64,000 bases of DNA. Source: Embleya sp040629175. GTDB taxonomy: Bacteria > Actinomycetota > Actinomycetes > Streptomycetales > Streptomycetaceae. Positions 25,613 to 34,730 of the stretch are shown piece by piece; within the stretch, counting starts at the first letter, position 1, and each line of letters opens with the position of its first letter. The translations under genes were made by a program, and so were the position numbers. The stretch spans positions 1-64,000 of the forward strand of contig NZ_JBEXUX010000053.1 of assembly GCF_040629175.1 (NCBI RefSeq). The letters run 5' to 3'. The notes under the pieces are model-generated. The model did no database searches. It saw nothing but the letters and a program-made list of their open reading frames with translations, and was not told the origin of the DNA.

Positions 25613-27220
25613 GTGAGACTCGCCCCCCTCGTGATCGCCGCGGCCACCCTCGCGCTCGTCTCCCCGACCGTCGCGCAAGCCGATCCCGCCACCCCGTCCG
25701 CACCTCGCTTCAGCGTCCCCGGCGGCCGCTACGAGCACGCGGTGGACCTGAAGTTCCAGGTCGAGCGGGGTACCACCGTCCGCTACACCCTGGACGGCAC
25801 CACCCCGACCCGGGACAGCCGCGTCTACTCCCCGGGGCGTCCGCTCCGGATCGACAAGGACACCAACGTCACGGCGGTCGCCTTCCACGGCAACAAGGCC
25901 GGCATCGCGGTGTCGTACGGGTATCTGATCAAGACCGCCGAGAAGCCCCTCGCCCGTCTCGTCGTGATGTCCGACGTCCACGTCGGCAGCCATGCCGGCA
26001 ACGACAAGAAGTACGAGAGCTTCTTCAACACCATCGGGTCCGTCTTCCCCAAGCCGGACGCGATCCTGTTGAACGGCGACATGATCAACGACAACGGCGA
26101 CGGCAAGGGCCCCGACCACAAGATCGTCTCCGAGATCTTCCAGGCCAACCTCGCCCGCAAGGGCATGAACGACACGCAGGTGCTGGTCTCCACGGGCAAC
26201 CACGACGACAGCCTGGCGGCGATACGGGCCGGATACCCCAAGGCGTGGTTCCCCGACTCGGGCGGCGGCTACTACGCCTCGCAGGTGAACGGCCTGCACG
26301 TCCTGACGGTCAACACCGAGACGTACAACTCCGACACGGCCCAGCGCGCCTGGCTCAAGGAGCGGCTCGCCGCGATCACCGCCGACCGGGCGTACGCCGG
26401 CAAGCCCGTGCTGATCCAGGGGCACCGGCCCACCACGGACACGGTCATGGACGGACAGCAGGCGGCCAACCCGCGCCTCGCGGAGGACCTGAGCGCGTTC
26501 CCGCAGGCCGTCTACTTCTCCGGCCACTCGCACCTGAACATCAACGACGACCGCTCGATCCAGCAGCGCGACTTCACCTCGGTCAACGACGGTTCGATGT
26601 CGTACGTCGAGATGGACCACGGCTACCAGATGGTCACCGACGACGGTCTGGCGAACCGTTTCGAGTCGCCGACCGCGCAGGCGCTCTTCGTCGAGGTCTA
26701 CAAGGACCGCACCGAGATCGCGCGGGTGAACATGGCCGCGGACAAGCACGACATCTACACCGACGGCAAGTGGTCGGCGAGTTGGCAGCCGCCGTACGCC
26801 AGCGCGGGCACCCTGAGCGGTGACACCTGGACGGTGCGTCTCAAGGGCTCGACCAACCAGCAGATCAAGGACAACTTCACCTACACGAAGGCCGCGCGCA
26901 ACACCGTGGCGCCGAAGTTCGGCACGCGTCAGCCGTTGTCCTCGGTGCGCGACGCCAAGGGTGGTACCGCGCTGCGGATCGCCCAGGCCACGGACGACCA
27001 AATGGTGCACCACTACAACGTCGACATCACCGACGCGTCGACGGGCAAGTCGCTCGTTGCGTCCAAGGTCTTCTCCGACTACTACTTCATGCCCCGTCCG
27101 AACACCCTCGACATCCCGGTGCCGGGCGCGGTCCGCAACGGCCGCTACGTCGCCCGAGTCGTGGCCGTGGACGCGTACGGCAACGCCTCGCCGGCCGCAT
27201 CGCTCACCTTCGGCAAGTAG
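25613..27220 (+). CDS. Secreted calcineurin-like metallophosphoesterase
   Basis: A 535-residue secreted protein. The signal peptide (MRLAPLVIAAATLALVSPTVAQA) fixes the GTG start at 25613, with an AGGAAA site; an upstream GTG at 25568 would bury it. Residues about 30-110 form a chitobiase-C-like beta domain (VRYTLDGTTPT). The catalytic domain shows all metallophosphoesterase metal motifs: VMSDVHVGSH, LNGDMIND, STGNHDD, QGHRPT and FSGHSHLNI (about residues 120-310). A beta-rich C-terminal region (about 390-535) is probably for binding. It likely hydrolyses extracellular phosphoesters with two metal ions. It stands alone and is followed by a hairpin. Confidence 0.9.
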   Translation: MRLAPLVIAAATLALVSPTVAQADPATPSAPRFSVPGGRYEHAVDLKFQVERGTTVRYTLDGTTPTRDSRVYSPGRPLRIDKDTNVTAVAFHGNKAGIAVSYGYLIKTAEKPLARLVVMSDVHVGSHAGNDKKYESFFNTIGSVFPKPDAILLNGDMINDNGDGKGPDHKIVSEIFQANLARKGMNDTQVLVSTGNHDDSLAAIRAGYPKAWFPDSGGGYYASQVNGLHVLTVNTETYNSDTAQRAWLKERLAAITADRAYAGKPVLIQGHRPTTDTVMDGQQAANPRLAEDLSAFPQAVYFSGHSHLNINDDRSIQQRDFTSVNDGSMSYVEMDHGYQMVTDDGLANRFESPTAQALFVEVYKDRTEIARVNMAADKHDIYTDGKWSASWQPPYASAGTLSGDTWTVRLKGSTNQQIKDNFTYTKAARNTVAPKFGTRQPLSSVRDAKGGTALRIAQATDDQMVHHYNVDITDASTGKSLVASKVFSDYYFMPRPNTLDIPVPGAVRNGRYVARVVAVDAYGNASPAASLTFGK

Positions 27221-27240
27221 CGGGTAGGCGGACCCGGAGC

Positions 27241-27271
27241 GCCGGCCGACTTCCTCCCGGGGTCGGCCGGC
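27241..27271 (+). terminator. Hairpin terminator after the phosphoesterase gene
   Basis: GCCGGCCGAC (27241-27250) pairs perfectly with 27262-27271 around an 11-base loop, 20 bp after the stop. Confidence 0.75.
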
Positions 27272-27316
27272 CAATCGGGTGAACGCCGGTTCGGCGGGCG
27301 GAGGATCGAACAATCG

Positions 27317-28069
27317 GTGCAGTTGGGTACCTATTGTCTGGATATGAGACATAGTGCGTACAACCTCGCGGCGTCCGGTCTGAAGATCGACTGGACCCGG
27401 ATGCCGACCTACAACACGATCATGTCCGTGGCGGCCGGCGCCGGACTGCTGCTCGTGGTCGCGCTGGGCCGGCAACTGCTTTCGCCCGGGCGCAGAATCG
27501 TTCCGGAGGCGTGGGCGTTGGCCTTCGGGGCACTGGCGTTCGTCCTGATCGCGACCGGTCTGCACATGACCCTCACCTGGCCGTTGGCCGGTCAGGGATT
27601 CCCGTTCGACAACATCGTCTTCGGCGAGCCCTCGCTCGGCTTCGGCGTGTTGCTCGGGTGCGCGTCGATCTATCTCTGGAAACGGGGAGCCGCCCTGGTC
27701 GAGGACCCGGACCGATTGACCCGCACGGCGGGACTGGCCTCACCCATCTCGGTCTTCGTGTTCGGCATGGGCCTGGCCTGCTTCGGGATCGCGGCGGCGG
27801 GTTGGAAGTACACGCTGTTCTCCGCGCCTCCCGAGGAACCGATCTCCGGTGAGTTCGCCGATCATCCGATGCTGGAGGCGAGCTTCATCTCCAGCCTGTA
27901 CGTCCTGGTCGGCATCGGCGCGATCCTCTTCCCCCTCGCGCTGCTGCGCCCCAAAGGATGGCCGGTGCGCGTCGTCGGCGTGGTCTGGGCCCTGTCCGGA
28001 CTGGCCTTCCTGTTCTTCGGCGGCATGAACTACTTCACCCACATCGGTCTGATCGTCAACACGATGTGA
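27317..28069 (+). CDS. DUF981 family membrane protein
   Basis: A 250-residue integral membrane protein with about six hydrophobic segments (for example TIMSVAAGAGLLLVVALG, WALAFGALAFVLIATGLHM, PISVFVFGMGLACFGIAA, SSLYVLVGIGAILFPLALL). The pattern TGLHMTLTWPL, with FDNIVFGEPSLGFGVLLG, is that of the DUF981 family, whose function is not known. GTG at 27317 has a GGAGGA site 12 bases upstream; an ATG at 27344 is an alternative. It is convergent with the DUF4082 gene. Confidence 0.82.
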   Translation: MQLGTYCLDMRHSAYNLAASGLKIDWTRMPTYNTIMSVAAGAGLLLVVALGRQLLSPGRRIVPEAWALAFGALAFVLIATGLHMTLTWPLAGQGFPFDNIVFGEPSLGFGVLLGCASIYLWKRGAALVEDPDRLTRTAGLASPISVFVFGMGLACFGIAAAGWKYTLFSAPPEEPISGEFADHPMLEASFISSLYVLVGIGAILFPLALLRPKGWPVRVVGVVWALSGLAFLFFGGMNYFTHIGLIVNTM

Positions 28070-28165
28070 GGGCCTGGCACGCACCGGCACCCGTGGGCGC
28101 GCAACGGGCCTCCCTCGGCGGGTGGTTGCGCCGGGACTCGGGGCGCCGTGCCCGTTCGGGGGAGC

Positions 28166-28198
28166 GGGCCGCCGGCGGTGTGTGGCCGCCGGCGGCCC
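28166..28198. terminator. 13-bp hairpin between convergent genes
   Basis: GGGCCGCCGGCGG (28166-28178) pairs exactly with 28186-28198 around the loop TGTGTGG. It lies about 100 bp from each convergent stop, fitting a bidirectional terminator. Confidence 0.8.
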
Positions 28199-28304
28199 GG
28201 TGGTTCGTGTGTCGGACCCGGTGTTCGGGTGCCGGTTGTCGTGGTGGTGTCGCCGGGTGTCTTTGCGGCGTCGGAGCGTCGGCGCGATCCGACACCGCGG
28301 TGGG

Positions 28305-29759
28305 CTATTTGTTGGTGGTGAAGACGACGTCCACCCAGTAGTTGGTGTCGTTGCGGCTGCCGGTCGGGAAGCCGGCGGCGCCGGACTTGTACACGCCGTT
28401 ACCGCCGACGGCGGCCGATGCGGGGGCGGTGATCGCGCCTCCGGCCGCGTCCGACAATCCGCCTTCGGTGGAGGAGTATCGGCCTGCGGGGGCGAAGTAC
28501 GAGGCCACGTAGGTGTAGTTGGGGCTGATGTAGACCGGCTGGTCGAACGTCACCTGCTGCCAGCCCGATTCGGACTCGTTGGTGAACGTGGCGGTGGCCA
28601 GGGCAAGGCCGCCGCCGGTCCAGATGGTCCCGGTGTGCGGACCGGTGTTGCCGGGGCCCTTGTAGAACCGCAGGCCGGTGACGTAACCCTGGGTGTTGGC
28701 GCCGAATTTGACCCCGAGTTCGATGCTGGTGGTGTCGTTGTCGGCGAGCACCGCCGGGGTCGCGTTCGAGGGCCAGATGGTGCAGGACGGGTTGCAGACG
28801 GGGGGCGGACTGTCGGCCGTGGTGATGTACCAGCTCTTGGTCGGCATCAGGGTGCCGTCGAGGGATTTCACGCCGATCAGGTCGACGAAGTAGCCGTGGC
28901 CGGGCTCCAGGTGGTAGGTGAGATCGAAGGTGGTGGTGCGGGCGGCGGCGTTGTAGGTCGTGCTGCCGGGACGGCCGCCGCTCTCGCCTTGCCAGACCTC
29001 CCAGTGGATGCTGGAGGGCTGCACCTCCCGGTCGAAGGTGGCGGTGAAGTTGGTGTCGACCGGCACGGAGGTCTCCCCCTGCGTCGGGGAGATCGCGATG
29101 ACCACCGGCGCGGGACCGGGGGCGGTGGAGGTGTTGAACACCGGGTCCACCCAGTAGTTGGTGTCATTCCAGGACGAGGTCGGGAATCCGGCGCCGTACA
29201 GGTACACCCCGTTGCCGCCGACGGTGTTGCTCGCGGGTGCGGTGAGCGGGCCACGGACGTGTGCCGTGGCCAGGCCGCCCTGGTCGGCGTTGTACCTGCC
29301 GTTGGGCGCCTGGTACGAGGCCACGTAGGTGGTGCCGGCGGTGACCGGGACGGGCTGGGCGAAGTTCACCTGTTGCCAGCCGGATTCGGACTCGTTGGTG
29401 AACGTGGCGGTGGCCAGTCGATCGCCGGCGGCCGACCACAGGGTTCCGGTGTGCGTGCCGGTGTTGGTGGCGTCCTTCCAGAAACGCACACCGGTGATGT
29501 AACCGGCTTGGTCCGCTTGGAACTTGACGCCCAGTTCGGTGGCGACGTCGTCCGGATCGGGGCCGGAGGACGGTTGTTCGGTCGATGCCCACAGGGTGCA
29601 CGGGCAGGTGGCCGGGTCGTTGTCGACGCCGACGTCCGTGGAGTGGCCCTGGCTCGCGGCCGCCCGGGGTATCCCCGGTGCGGCGATGGTTAACGCGAGC
29701 AGTAACGCGAGAATCGTCGGAATTGTTGCCCTGTGCAGCCTTGGCCAAGGTATGTTCAT
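28305..29759 (-). CDS. Secreted protein with two DUF4082 domains around an Ig-like domain
   Basis: A 484-residue exported protein. The N-terminus has a signal peptide (TIPTILALLLALTIAAPGIPRAAA). Two homologous DUF4082 domains, about residues 55-205 and 333-484, share the block LATATFTNESESGWQQV and the ending NTVGGNGVY/AAVGGNGVY with NDTNYWVD, showing an internal duplication. Between them (about 215-320) is a bacterial Ig-like domain (ISPTQGETSVPVDTNFTATF). DUF4082 is found in large actinobacterial carbohydrate-active and adhesive proteins, so binding of an external polymer is plausible. No catalytic residues and no anchor are seen. Confidence 0.85.
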   Translation of the reverse strand: MNIPWPRLHRATIPTILALLLALTIAAPGIPRAAASQGHSTDVGVDNDPATCPCTLWASTEQPSSGPDPDDVATELGVKFQADQAGYITGVRFWKDATNTGTHTGTLWSAAGDRLATATFTNESESGWQQVNFAQPVPVTAGTTYVASYQAPNGRYNADQGGLATAHVRGPLTAPASNTVGGNGVYLYGAGFPTSSWNDTNYWVDPVFNTSTAPGPAPVVIAISPTQGETSVPVDTNFTATFDREVQPSSIHWEVWQGESGGRPGSTTYNAAARTTTFDLTYHLEPGHGYFVDLIGVKSLDGTLMPTKSWYITTADSPPPVCNPSCTIWPSNATPAVLADNDTTSIELGVKFGANTQGYVTGLRFYKGPGNTGPHTGTIWTGGGLALATATFTNESESGWQQVTFDQPVYISPNYTYVASYFAPAGRYSSTEGGLSDAAGGAITAPASAAVGGNGVYKSGAAGFPTGSRNDTNYWVDVVFTTNK

Positions 29760-29968
29760 GAGTGTCCCTCAGTTGAACATCACTTCCCGGGGGGTTGTCC
29801 CGGGGCCGAGCTAGGGGAATTCTGGCGCACGCCCCGGCCCGTTGTCCGGGGTTTGCGGCCTCGTGAAGCGGGTCGAGGGGTTCCGCACGACGCTCCGGGA
29901 GACATGCGACGGCGGGTTCGCGAACTCGCGCGGCGGCGGCGCGCCGGTCTCGGAATACGCTGGGGATC

Positions 29969-31108
29969 ATGACGTCGGACTCCACCGCGATGAGCACGTT
30001 GTGTGATGCGGTCGCCCTGCGGCTCGAACACGCGGATCCCGATCTGACGGCCCGGATCCGCGCCGAGTTGCCCTCGTACGAACACCTGCCGGAACTCGAA
30101 CACCGGCGCACGGTCCGCGACCTCATCCGCCGCCTGTTGTCGAGCATCGCGTCCGGGCAGGGGCCGGTGGCCGAACATCTCCAGTTCACGCGCCGCGCCG
30201 CCGTGCGGCGGACGCAGTTGGGCGTGTCCGCGTACGACGTGCTGAGTTCGTTCCACATCGTGCGTCGCGAGTTGTGGGCCGCCCTGCAATCCGCCCCGGA
30301 GGCGACCGACGACCTGCTGCTCGGCTTGGTCGAACCGATCGGCAGGTGGACGGAAGCCATGAGCGCGGCGGTCGTCGACGCCTTCGTCGCGGAATCGCCG
30401 GGCACGGTCGTGCAGCACGCCGAGTTGCGCCGGCGGTTCCTGAGCGAGCTGGGCGATCGTTCCCTGGGGGAGCAGGTCGCCGAGAGCGCGCGTGCGCTGG
30501 CGTTCGACGTGGAGGGGCGATTCCAGGCGTTCTGCGCGACCCGCGCGTCGTGGCCCCCGCCCGAGGTGGAGAACCTGCAACGCGCGACCCGGCGACTGTC
30601 AGGTGTCGTGCAGTGCGGAGTCCGCGGCGACGTGATGATCGCCATCGCGCAGGACTGCGACCCGGTGCTCGTGCTCCGGACCGTGCACGGGATCGCCGGC
30701 GACCGGTCGGCCGTCGGGATCGGGCTGCCCCGGCAGGGGCTGGTCGGCGCATATCTGAGCATCGTCGACGCCGAGCGCGCGTTGCGGACGGCGGAGTTGT
30801 GGAACGAACCGGCGGTGCGTTTCGCGGATTCCTGGCTCGAGGCGACGCTGCTCGACAGTCGGTCCCGGCTGATGCCGATCCTCGCCGACGTCCAGCAGGT
30901 CCAGCGGGACCATCCCGATCTCGCCGCCGCCGTCCTGGCCTTCGCCGACTGCGGATTCTCCCTCTCCGACGCCGCCCGGCGGCTCAACGTGCACCCGAAC
31001 ACCATGGGCTACCGACTGAGCAGATGGCACGAACTCACCGGCGCCGATCCGCGCACGTTCGCCGGGCTGGCCCGGTCCGTGATCGGGTGCCGGTCGGCAC
31101 CGCGGTAG
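29969..31108 (+). CDS. PucR/CdaR-type transcriptional regulator
   Basis: A 379-residue regulator. The N-terminal half is helical (LEHRRTVRDLIRRLLSSIASGQ to AELRRRFLSELG), like the RsbRD-type sensor part of many actinobacterial PucR proteins. The C-terminal PucR helix-turn-helix is clear: DLAAAVLAFADCGFSLSDAARRLNVHPNTMGYRLSRWHELTG (split here by its two helices, about residues 317-360). PucR proteins respond to purine, amino-acid or aromatic catabolites. It lies directly upstream of the P450 operon on the same strand, separated by 182 bp with a palindrome, so it is the likely regulator of that operon. Confidence 0.85.
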   Translation: MTSDSTAMSTLCDAVALRLEHADPDLTARIRAELPSYEHLPELEHRRTVRDLIRRLLSSIASGQGPVAEHLQFTRRAAVRRTQLGVSAYDVLSSFHIVRRELWAALQSAPEATDDLLLGLVEPIGRWTEAMSAAVVDAFVAESPGTVVQHAELRRRFLSELGDRSLGEQVAESARALAFDVEGRFQAFCATRASWPPPEVENLQRATRRLSGVVQCGVRGDVMIAIAQDCDPVLVLRTVHGIAGDRSAVGIGLPRQGLVGAYLSIVDAERALRTAELWNEPAVRFADSWLEATLLDSRSRLMPILADVQQVQRDHPDLAAAVLAFADCGFSLSDAARRLNVHPNTMGYRLSRWHELTGADPRTFAGLARSVIGCRSAPR

Positions 31109-31210
31109 CGACCGGCGGGGTCGAGGAGCGTCGGGGAACACCGCGTCCGGAGGCTTGTGTAAAGCACAGGAATCCGGGGCTCAAGCTCATGTTTTTCCCA
31201 AAGACATGAT

Positions 31211-31224
31211 CGTTCGGTCGAACG
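31211..31224. promoter_or_regulatory. Palindrome upstream of the P450 operon
   Basis: CGTTCG-GT-CGAACG, a 14-bp inverted repeat 66 bp before the P450 start. A second dyad, CATG-n13-CATG at about 31188-31208, lies just before it. Position suits an operator for the upstream PucR protein. Confidence 0.5.
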
Positions 31225-31290
31225 TACCGTCGGTGGAAGCAAGCAGAGGCGCCCACCACCCACGACGACAACGACTCGACGAGGAGCCCC

Positions 31291-32505
31291 ATGTCCGCCT
31301 CGGAGTACCTGAGCCTCGGTGACCCCACGTTTCGCGCCGATCCCTTCTCGGCCTACCGGCGGCTGCGCGACGACAACCCCGTCGCCCGGGTCGCACCCGA
31401 TGGCACGAGAGTCGTCCTGACCCGGTACGCGGACGTCGAGCGGATCTTCAAGGATCCGTTGATGCGCGTGCAGCCGAAGGCCGGCGAGTTCCCGGCCGAC
31501 ATCGGCACCGGCGCCGGCGCCGTCTTCCACAAACTGTCGCTGCCGGAACTGGATCCACCGACGCACACACGGCTGCGCAAGCTCGCCTCGCCCGCGTTCG
31601 CGCCGCGGGCGCTGGCCCACATGCGCTCGTGGGTCGAGCGGATCATCACCGACAACGTCGAGGCGCTCGCCGCCGTCGACGGCGAAGTCGACTTCGTCGA
31701 GCACTTCGGCATGCGCGTGCCCGCGGAGATCGCCTGTCGACTGCTGCATGCCCCCGCCGCCGACGCGGGGACGGTGCTGCGGCAGATGCCCGCGCTCAAC
31801 CGCCTGCTGACCCACGCCCCGATCAGCGCGGACGAACTGGCGGAGGCGGACGAGGCCGCGCAGTTCTACTTCGACTACATCGGCGAGATCGTCGACTCGA
31901 TGCGCGGAAAGCTCGGCCCCGAGGACCCGGTCGGCGCACTGATGCTGGCCGAGGAGGAAGGTGGGCGGCTCAGCCGGGACGAACTGATCGTGACGCTCGT
32001 CGGGTTCTTCGTCGCCGGCTACCACACCACGATGACGGCGATGACCAGTGCGGTCCACGCGTTGTTGTCCCATCCCGAGCAGATGCGACTGCTCGCCGCC
32101 GACCCGGACCTGGCACCGGCGGCATGGGAGGAGGTGCTGCGGTGGCAGTCGCCGGTGCACTTCATCACCCGCTACGCCGGTTACGAGTTCGACCTGCACG
32201 GCGAGACCGTCGCCGAGGGCACCCAGCTGCTGCTCGGAATCGCCTCGGCCAATCGCGACGCACGCCGCTTCACCGATCCGGACACGTTCGACATCCGACG
32301 CGCCGGCAACCGACACCTGGCCTTCACCGCGGGCGGCCACTACTGCATCGGCGCCCCGCTGTCCCGGCTGGAGGGCGACATCCTGCTGCGGCTCCTGCCG
32401 CAACGTCTGCCCGCGATGACGCTCACCGACCCCAACCCGCCGTGGACCGACGACCTCGTGTTCCGCGCGATGACCGCGCTGATGGTCGCGCCGAAGGGGG
32501 TGTAG
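31291..32505 (+). CDS. Cytochrome P450
   Basis: A 404-residue soluble bacterial P450. The I-helix oxygen motif is FFVAGYHTTM (about residues 237-246), the ExxR pair is in WEEVLRW (about 284), and the heme loop is FTAGGHYCIGAPLSRLEG with Cys352 as iron ligand; the loop lacks the usual first Gly-Phe pair (FGxG) but keeps HxCxG. It inserts oxygen into a substrate using electrons from the ferredoxin and reductase encoded 2-4 kb downstream in the same operon. ATG at 31291 has a GAGGAG site. The operon context points to catabolism rather than antibiotic synthesis. Substrate unknown. Confidence 0.93.
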   Translation: MSASEYLSLGDPTFRADPFSAYRRLRDDNPVARVAPDGTRVVLTRYADVERIFKDPLMRVQPKAGEFPADIGTGAGAVFHKLSLPELDPPTHTRLRKLASPAFAPRALAHMRSWVERIITDNVEALAAVDGEVDFVEHFGMRVPAEIACRLLHAPAADAGTVLRQMPALNRLLTHAPISADELAEADEAAQFYFDYIGEIVDSMRGKLGPEDPVGALMLAEEEGGRLSRDELIVTLVGFFVAGYHTTMTAMTSAVHALLSHPEQMRLLAADPDLAPAAWEEVLRWQSPVHFITRYAGYEFDLHGETVAEGTQLLLGIASANRDARRFTDPDTFDIRRAGNRHLAFTAGGHYCIGAPLSRLEGDILLRLLPQRLPAMTLTDPNPPWTDDLVFRAMTALMVAPKGV

Positions 32506-32508
32506 GGG

Positions 32509-33351
32509 ATGACCGAGGGACGGTGGCCCGGCGGGCGGCGCGCCGCGGCCTGTGTCACGTTCGACCACCTCGGCGAGGCCGCCGAACTGCAGACGCAGTC
32601 CTGGCCCGCCCACGTCCCGGTCGGCGGTCACCACAGTGTGTCCACCGAACTCCCGAACGTTCTGGAGATGCTGCGCGACCGGCCGGTGCGGTCGACGTTC
32701 TACGTCGAGGCGTGGAACATCGACACCTATCCGGACGCGGTGCGGTCCATCACGGACGCCGGACACGACGTGGGGTGGCACGGCTGGTTGCACGAACCGT
32801 GGTCCCGGACCGACGAATCCGCCTTGCGCACGGCCCTGGACCGCAGCTTCGACCGGTACGACCGGCTGGGGATCCGGCCGGTCGCGGCTCGCCCTCCCGC
32901 CGGCCTGCTCGGCGACCACTCGCTGACGCTGCTGCGCGCTTACGGCTTCGAGTTCGCCTCGCTGGCCGGCGACGTCCACGGCGTCCAGGACGGGCTGGCA
33001 CTGCTGCCCTACCCGTGGACGGGCGTCGACGGCGCCTACTACATTCCCGGTTTCACCCGGCTGCGCCAGGAGGACCCGGGCGATCACCCGGTCGGACCGG
33101 ACGTCCTGCTCCGCGCACACCGGCGACTGCTCGAGGAGACCATCGAGGCCGGCGGCTTCGTGTCGTACGTGTTCCACGTGTTCTGGCAGGACACCCCGGA
33201 CAGGGTCGCCGCCATCGCCGACCTGATGGACCGACTCGACGCCGACGACCGTGTCTGGCACGCCCAATCGGCCGAGATCGCGCGATGGATGCGCGCGCAC
33301 CCCGAACACTTCGCGGGGGCCACGCACGTCGACGCGCCTCCCGCGTGGTGA
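32509..33351 (+). CDS. Polysaccharide deacetylase-fold (NodB) hydrolase
   Basis: A 280-residue NodB-fold protein, three bases after the P450 gene. The first motif, normally TFDDG, reads VTFDHLGEA (about residues 16-24), and the His pair motif is DVGWHGWLHEP (about 89-99). SYVFHVFWQD near residue 222 supplies the late His. The variant first motif and the lack of a signal peptide put it nearer to the cytosolic amide hydrolases of this superfamily (allantoinase PuuE-like, cyclic imide hydrolases) than to secreted polysaccharide deacetylases. In this operon it may hydrolyse an amide or imide of the P450 substrate; that is inference. Confidence 0.83.
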   Translation: MTEGRWPGGRRAAACVTFDHLGEAAELQTQSWPAHVPVGGHHSVSTELPNVLEMLRDRPVRSTFYVEAWNIDTYPDAVRSITDAGHDVGWHGWLHEPWSRTDESALRTALDRSFDRYDRLGIRPVAARPPAGLLGDHSLTLLRAYGFEFASLAGDVHGVQDGLALLPYPWTGVDGAYYIPGFTRLRQEDPGDHPVGPDVLLRAHRRLLEETIEAGGFVSYVFHVFWQDTPDRVAAIADLMDRLDADDRVWHAQSAEIARWMRAHPEHFAGATHVDAPPAW

Positions 33352-33405
33352 CGCGTCGCCCGCCCGTGGACGCGCCTCCCGCGTGACGACGCGTCCCCGC
33401 GCGTG
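33331..33405 (+). repeat. 38-bp tandem duplication of the hydrolase 3' end
   Basis: GACGCGCCTCCCGCGTG begins at 33331 (inside the last codons of the hydrolase) and again at 33369. The second, partly diverged copy extends to about 33405, and a shorter GCGTGGTGACGC piece follows. The stop codon at 33349-33351 lies in the first copy. Confidence 0.75.
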
Positions 33406-33450
33406 GTGACGCCGTGATCCCCGTCAGACATCCCATTTCCTGGAGACGAC

Positions 33451-34419
33451 ATGCGTATCGTCAGCTTCGGCGGACCCGGCGGCGAACAGCCGGGCGTGCT
33501 GGTCGACGACCACACGATCCTGCCCCTGGCACCGGTTCTCGCGCCCTTCGGGCTCCCCGGCGCGGACACCACACACATCCTCGCGCTGTGGCCGACGGTC
33601 CGCCCCCTCGTGGAGGCGGCACTGCACGACACGCGCCACCACATCGCCCGCGCGGACGTGCGTCTGGGGCCGCCGGTCCCGCGCCCCGGCAAGGTGATCG
33701 CGGTCGGGTTCAACTACCCGATGCACTCGAATGCCGTGCTCGGGCACATCACCGAGCCCACCGAGCCCGTCCTGTTCCTCAAGCCGCCGGGCAGCGTGTG
33801 CGGGCCGTACGACCCGCTGATCAAGCCGCCCGAGACGACTGCGCTCGACTACGAGCTGGAACTGGCCGTCGTGATCGGCCGGGCCGGGCGGCGGATCGCT
33901 CCCGCCGACGCCCTCGGCCACGTCGCCGGCCACATGATCGCCAACGACGTCACCGCGCGGGACGTGGCGCTGGGCGCCGGAATCCACTCGCCGTTGCAGA
34001 TGCAACTCGTCCGCGGCAAGGGATTCCCGTCGTTCTGCGCCACCGGACCCTGGCTGCGCATGCGCGACGAGCGCGTTGTCGACGAGCACGACGGGAGCCC
34101 CGACACGGAGCCGCTGCGCCTGCGGCTGTCGGTCAACGGCCAGGCCCGCCAGGACGGATGGAGCAGCGACATGCTCTTCGACGTACCGACCCTGATCGCG
34201 TCGATCAGCAACACCATGGACCTGCTCCCCGGCGACGTGATCCTTACCGGCACCCCGAGTGGTTGCGGATTCGAACTCGATCCGCCGAGCTATCTCGTCG
34301 ACGGCGACGAGATCCGCGGCACCATCACCGGACTCGGCGAACTGTGCCAGCGGGTCACGGACGAAGACACCACCCGATACGGAATCCCCGTCACCACCAC
34401 CGCTCGGACACCGTCATGA
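33451..34419 (+). CDS. Fumarylacetoacetate hydrolase family protein
   Basis: A 322-residue FAH-fold hydrolase or decarboxylase. GKVIAVGFNYPMHSNAVLG (about residues 75-93) opens the catalytic domain, and metal ligands are in LDYELELAVVIG (Glu, Glu) and MIANDVTARDV (Asp). VILTGTPSGCGFELDP is the conserved late motif. Members hydrolyse C-C bonds of diketo acids or act as hydratases and decarboxylases in aromatic and heterocycle breakdown. It follows the NodB-fold gene by 99 bp of repeats and overlaps the ferredoxin gene (ATGA), so it belongs to the P450 operon and likely acts late in the pathway. Confidence 0.88.
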   Translation: MRIVSFGGPGGEQPGVLVDDHTILPLAPVLAPFGLPGADTTHILALWPTVRPLVEAALHDTRHHIARADVRLGPPVPRPGKVIAVGFNYPMHSNAVLGHITEPTEPVLFLKPPGSVCGPYDPLIKPPETTALDYELELAVVIGRAGRRIAPADALGHVAGHMIANDVTARDVALGAGIHSPLQMQLVRGKGFPSFCATGPWLRMRDERVVDEHDGSPDTEPLRLRLSVNGQARQDGWSSDMLFDVPTLIASISNTMDLLPGDVILTGTPSGCGFELDPPSYLVDGDEIRGTITGLGELCQRVTDEDTTRYGIPVTTTARTPS

Positions 34420-34730
34420 CGAAGATCGTCTACATCCAACCCGACGGCACCCGCGTCACCGTCGACGCGGCCCCCGGCGACACGGTCATGTCGGCCGCCC
34501 TCGCCGGCGACGTGGACGGGATCGTCGGCGAATGCGGCGGCAACATGATGTGCGCGACCTGCCACGTCCACGTCGAGGAATCGGCCGCCCGCCGACTCCC
34601 GGCGATGACCGACGACGAGGACCAGATGCTCGCCTGCACCGACGCGCCGCGAACCGCCCACAGCCGACTGAGTTGCCAACTCCCCACCGACGAACCGATG
34701 GTCGTGACCGTACCGGGGAGCCCGACATGA
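34416..34730 (+). CDS. [2Fe-2S] ferredoxin, adrenodoxin type
   Basis: A 104-residue ferredoxin. Cluster ligands are Cys40, Cys46 and Cys49 (GECGGNMMCATCHVHV) and Cys87 (RLSCQL), the C-x5-C-x2-C-x37-C pattern of putidaredoxin/adrenodoxin. An extra Cys74 is present. It carries electrons from the reductase encoded next to the P450. Both neighbours overlap by four bases, which shows strict co-translation. Confidence 0.93.
   Translation: MTKIVYIQPDGTRVTVDAAPGDTVMSAALAGDVDGIVGECGGNMMCATCHVHVEESAARRLPAMTDDEDQMLACTDAPRTAHSRLSCQLPTDEPMVVTVPGSPT

Noticed and set aside
33369..33420. IS element scar
   Set aside because: The repeat is a direct tandem copy of gene sequence without inverted ends or transposase remains; slippage explains it.
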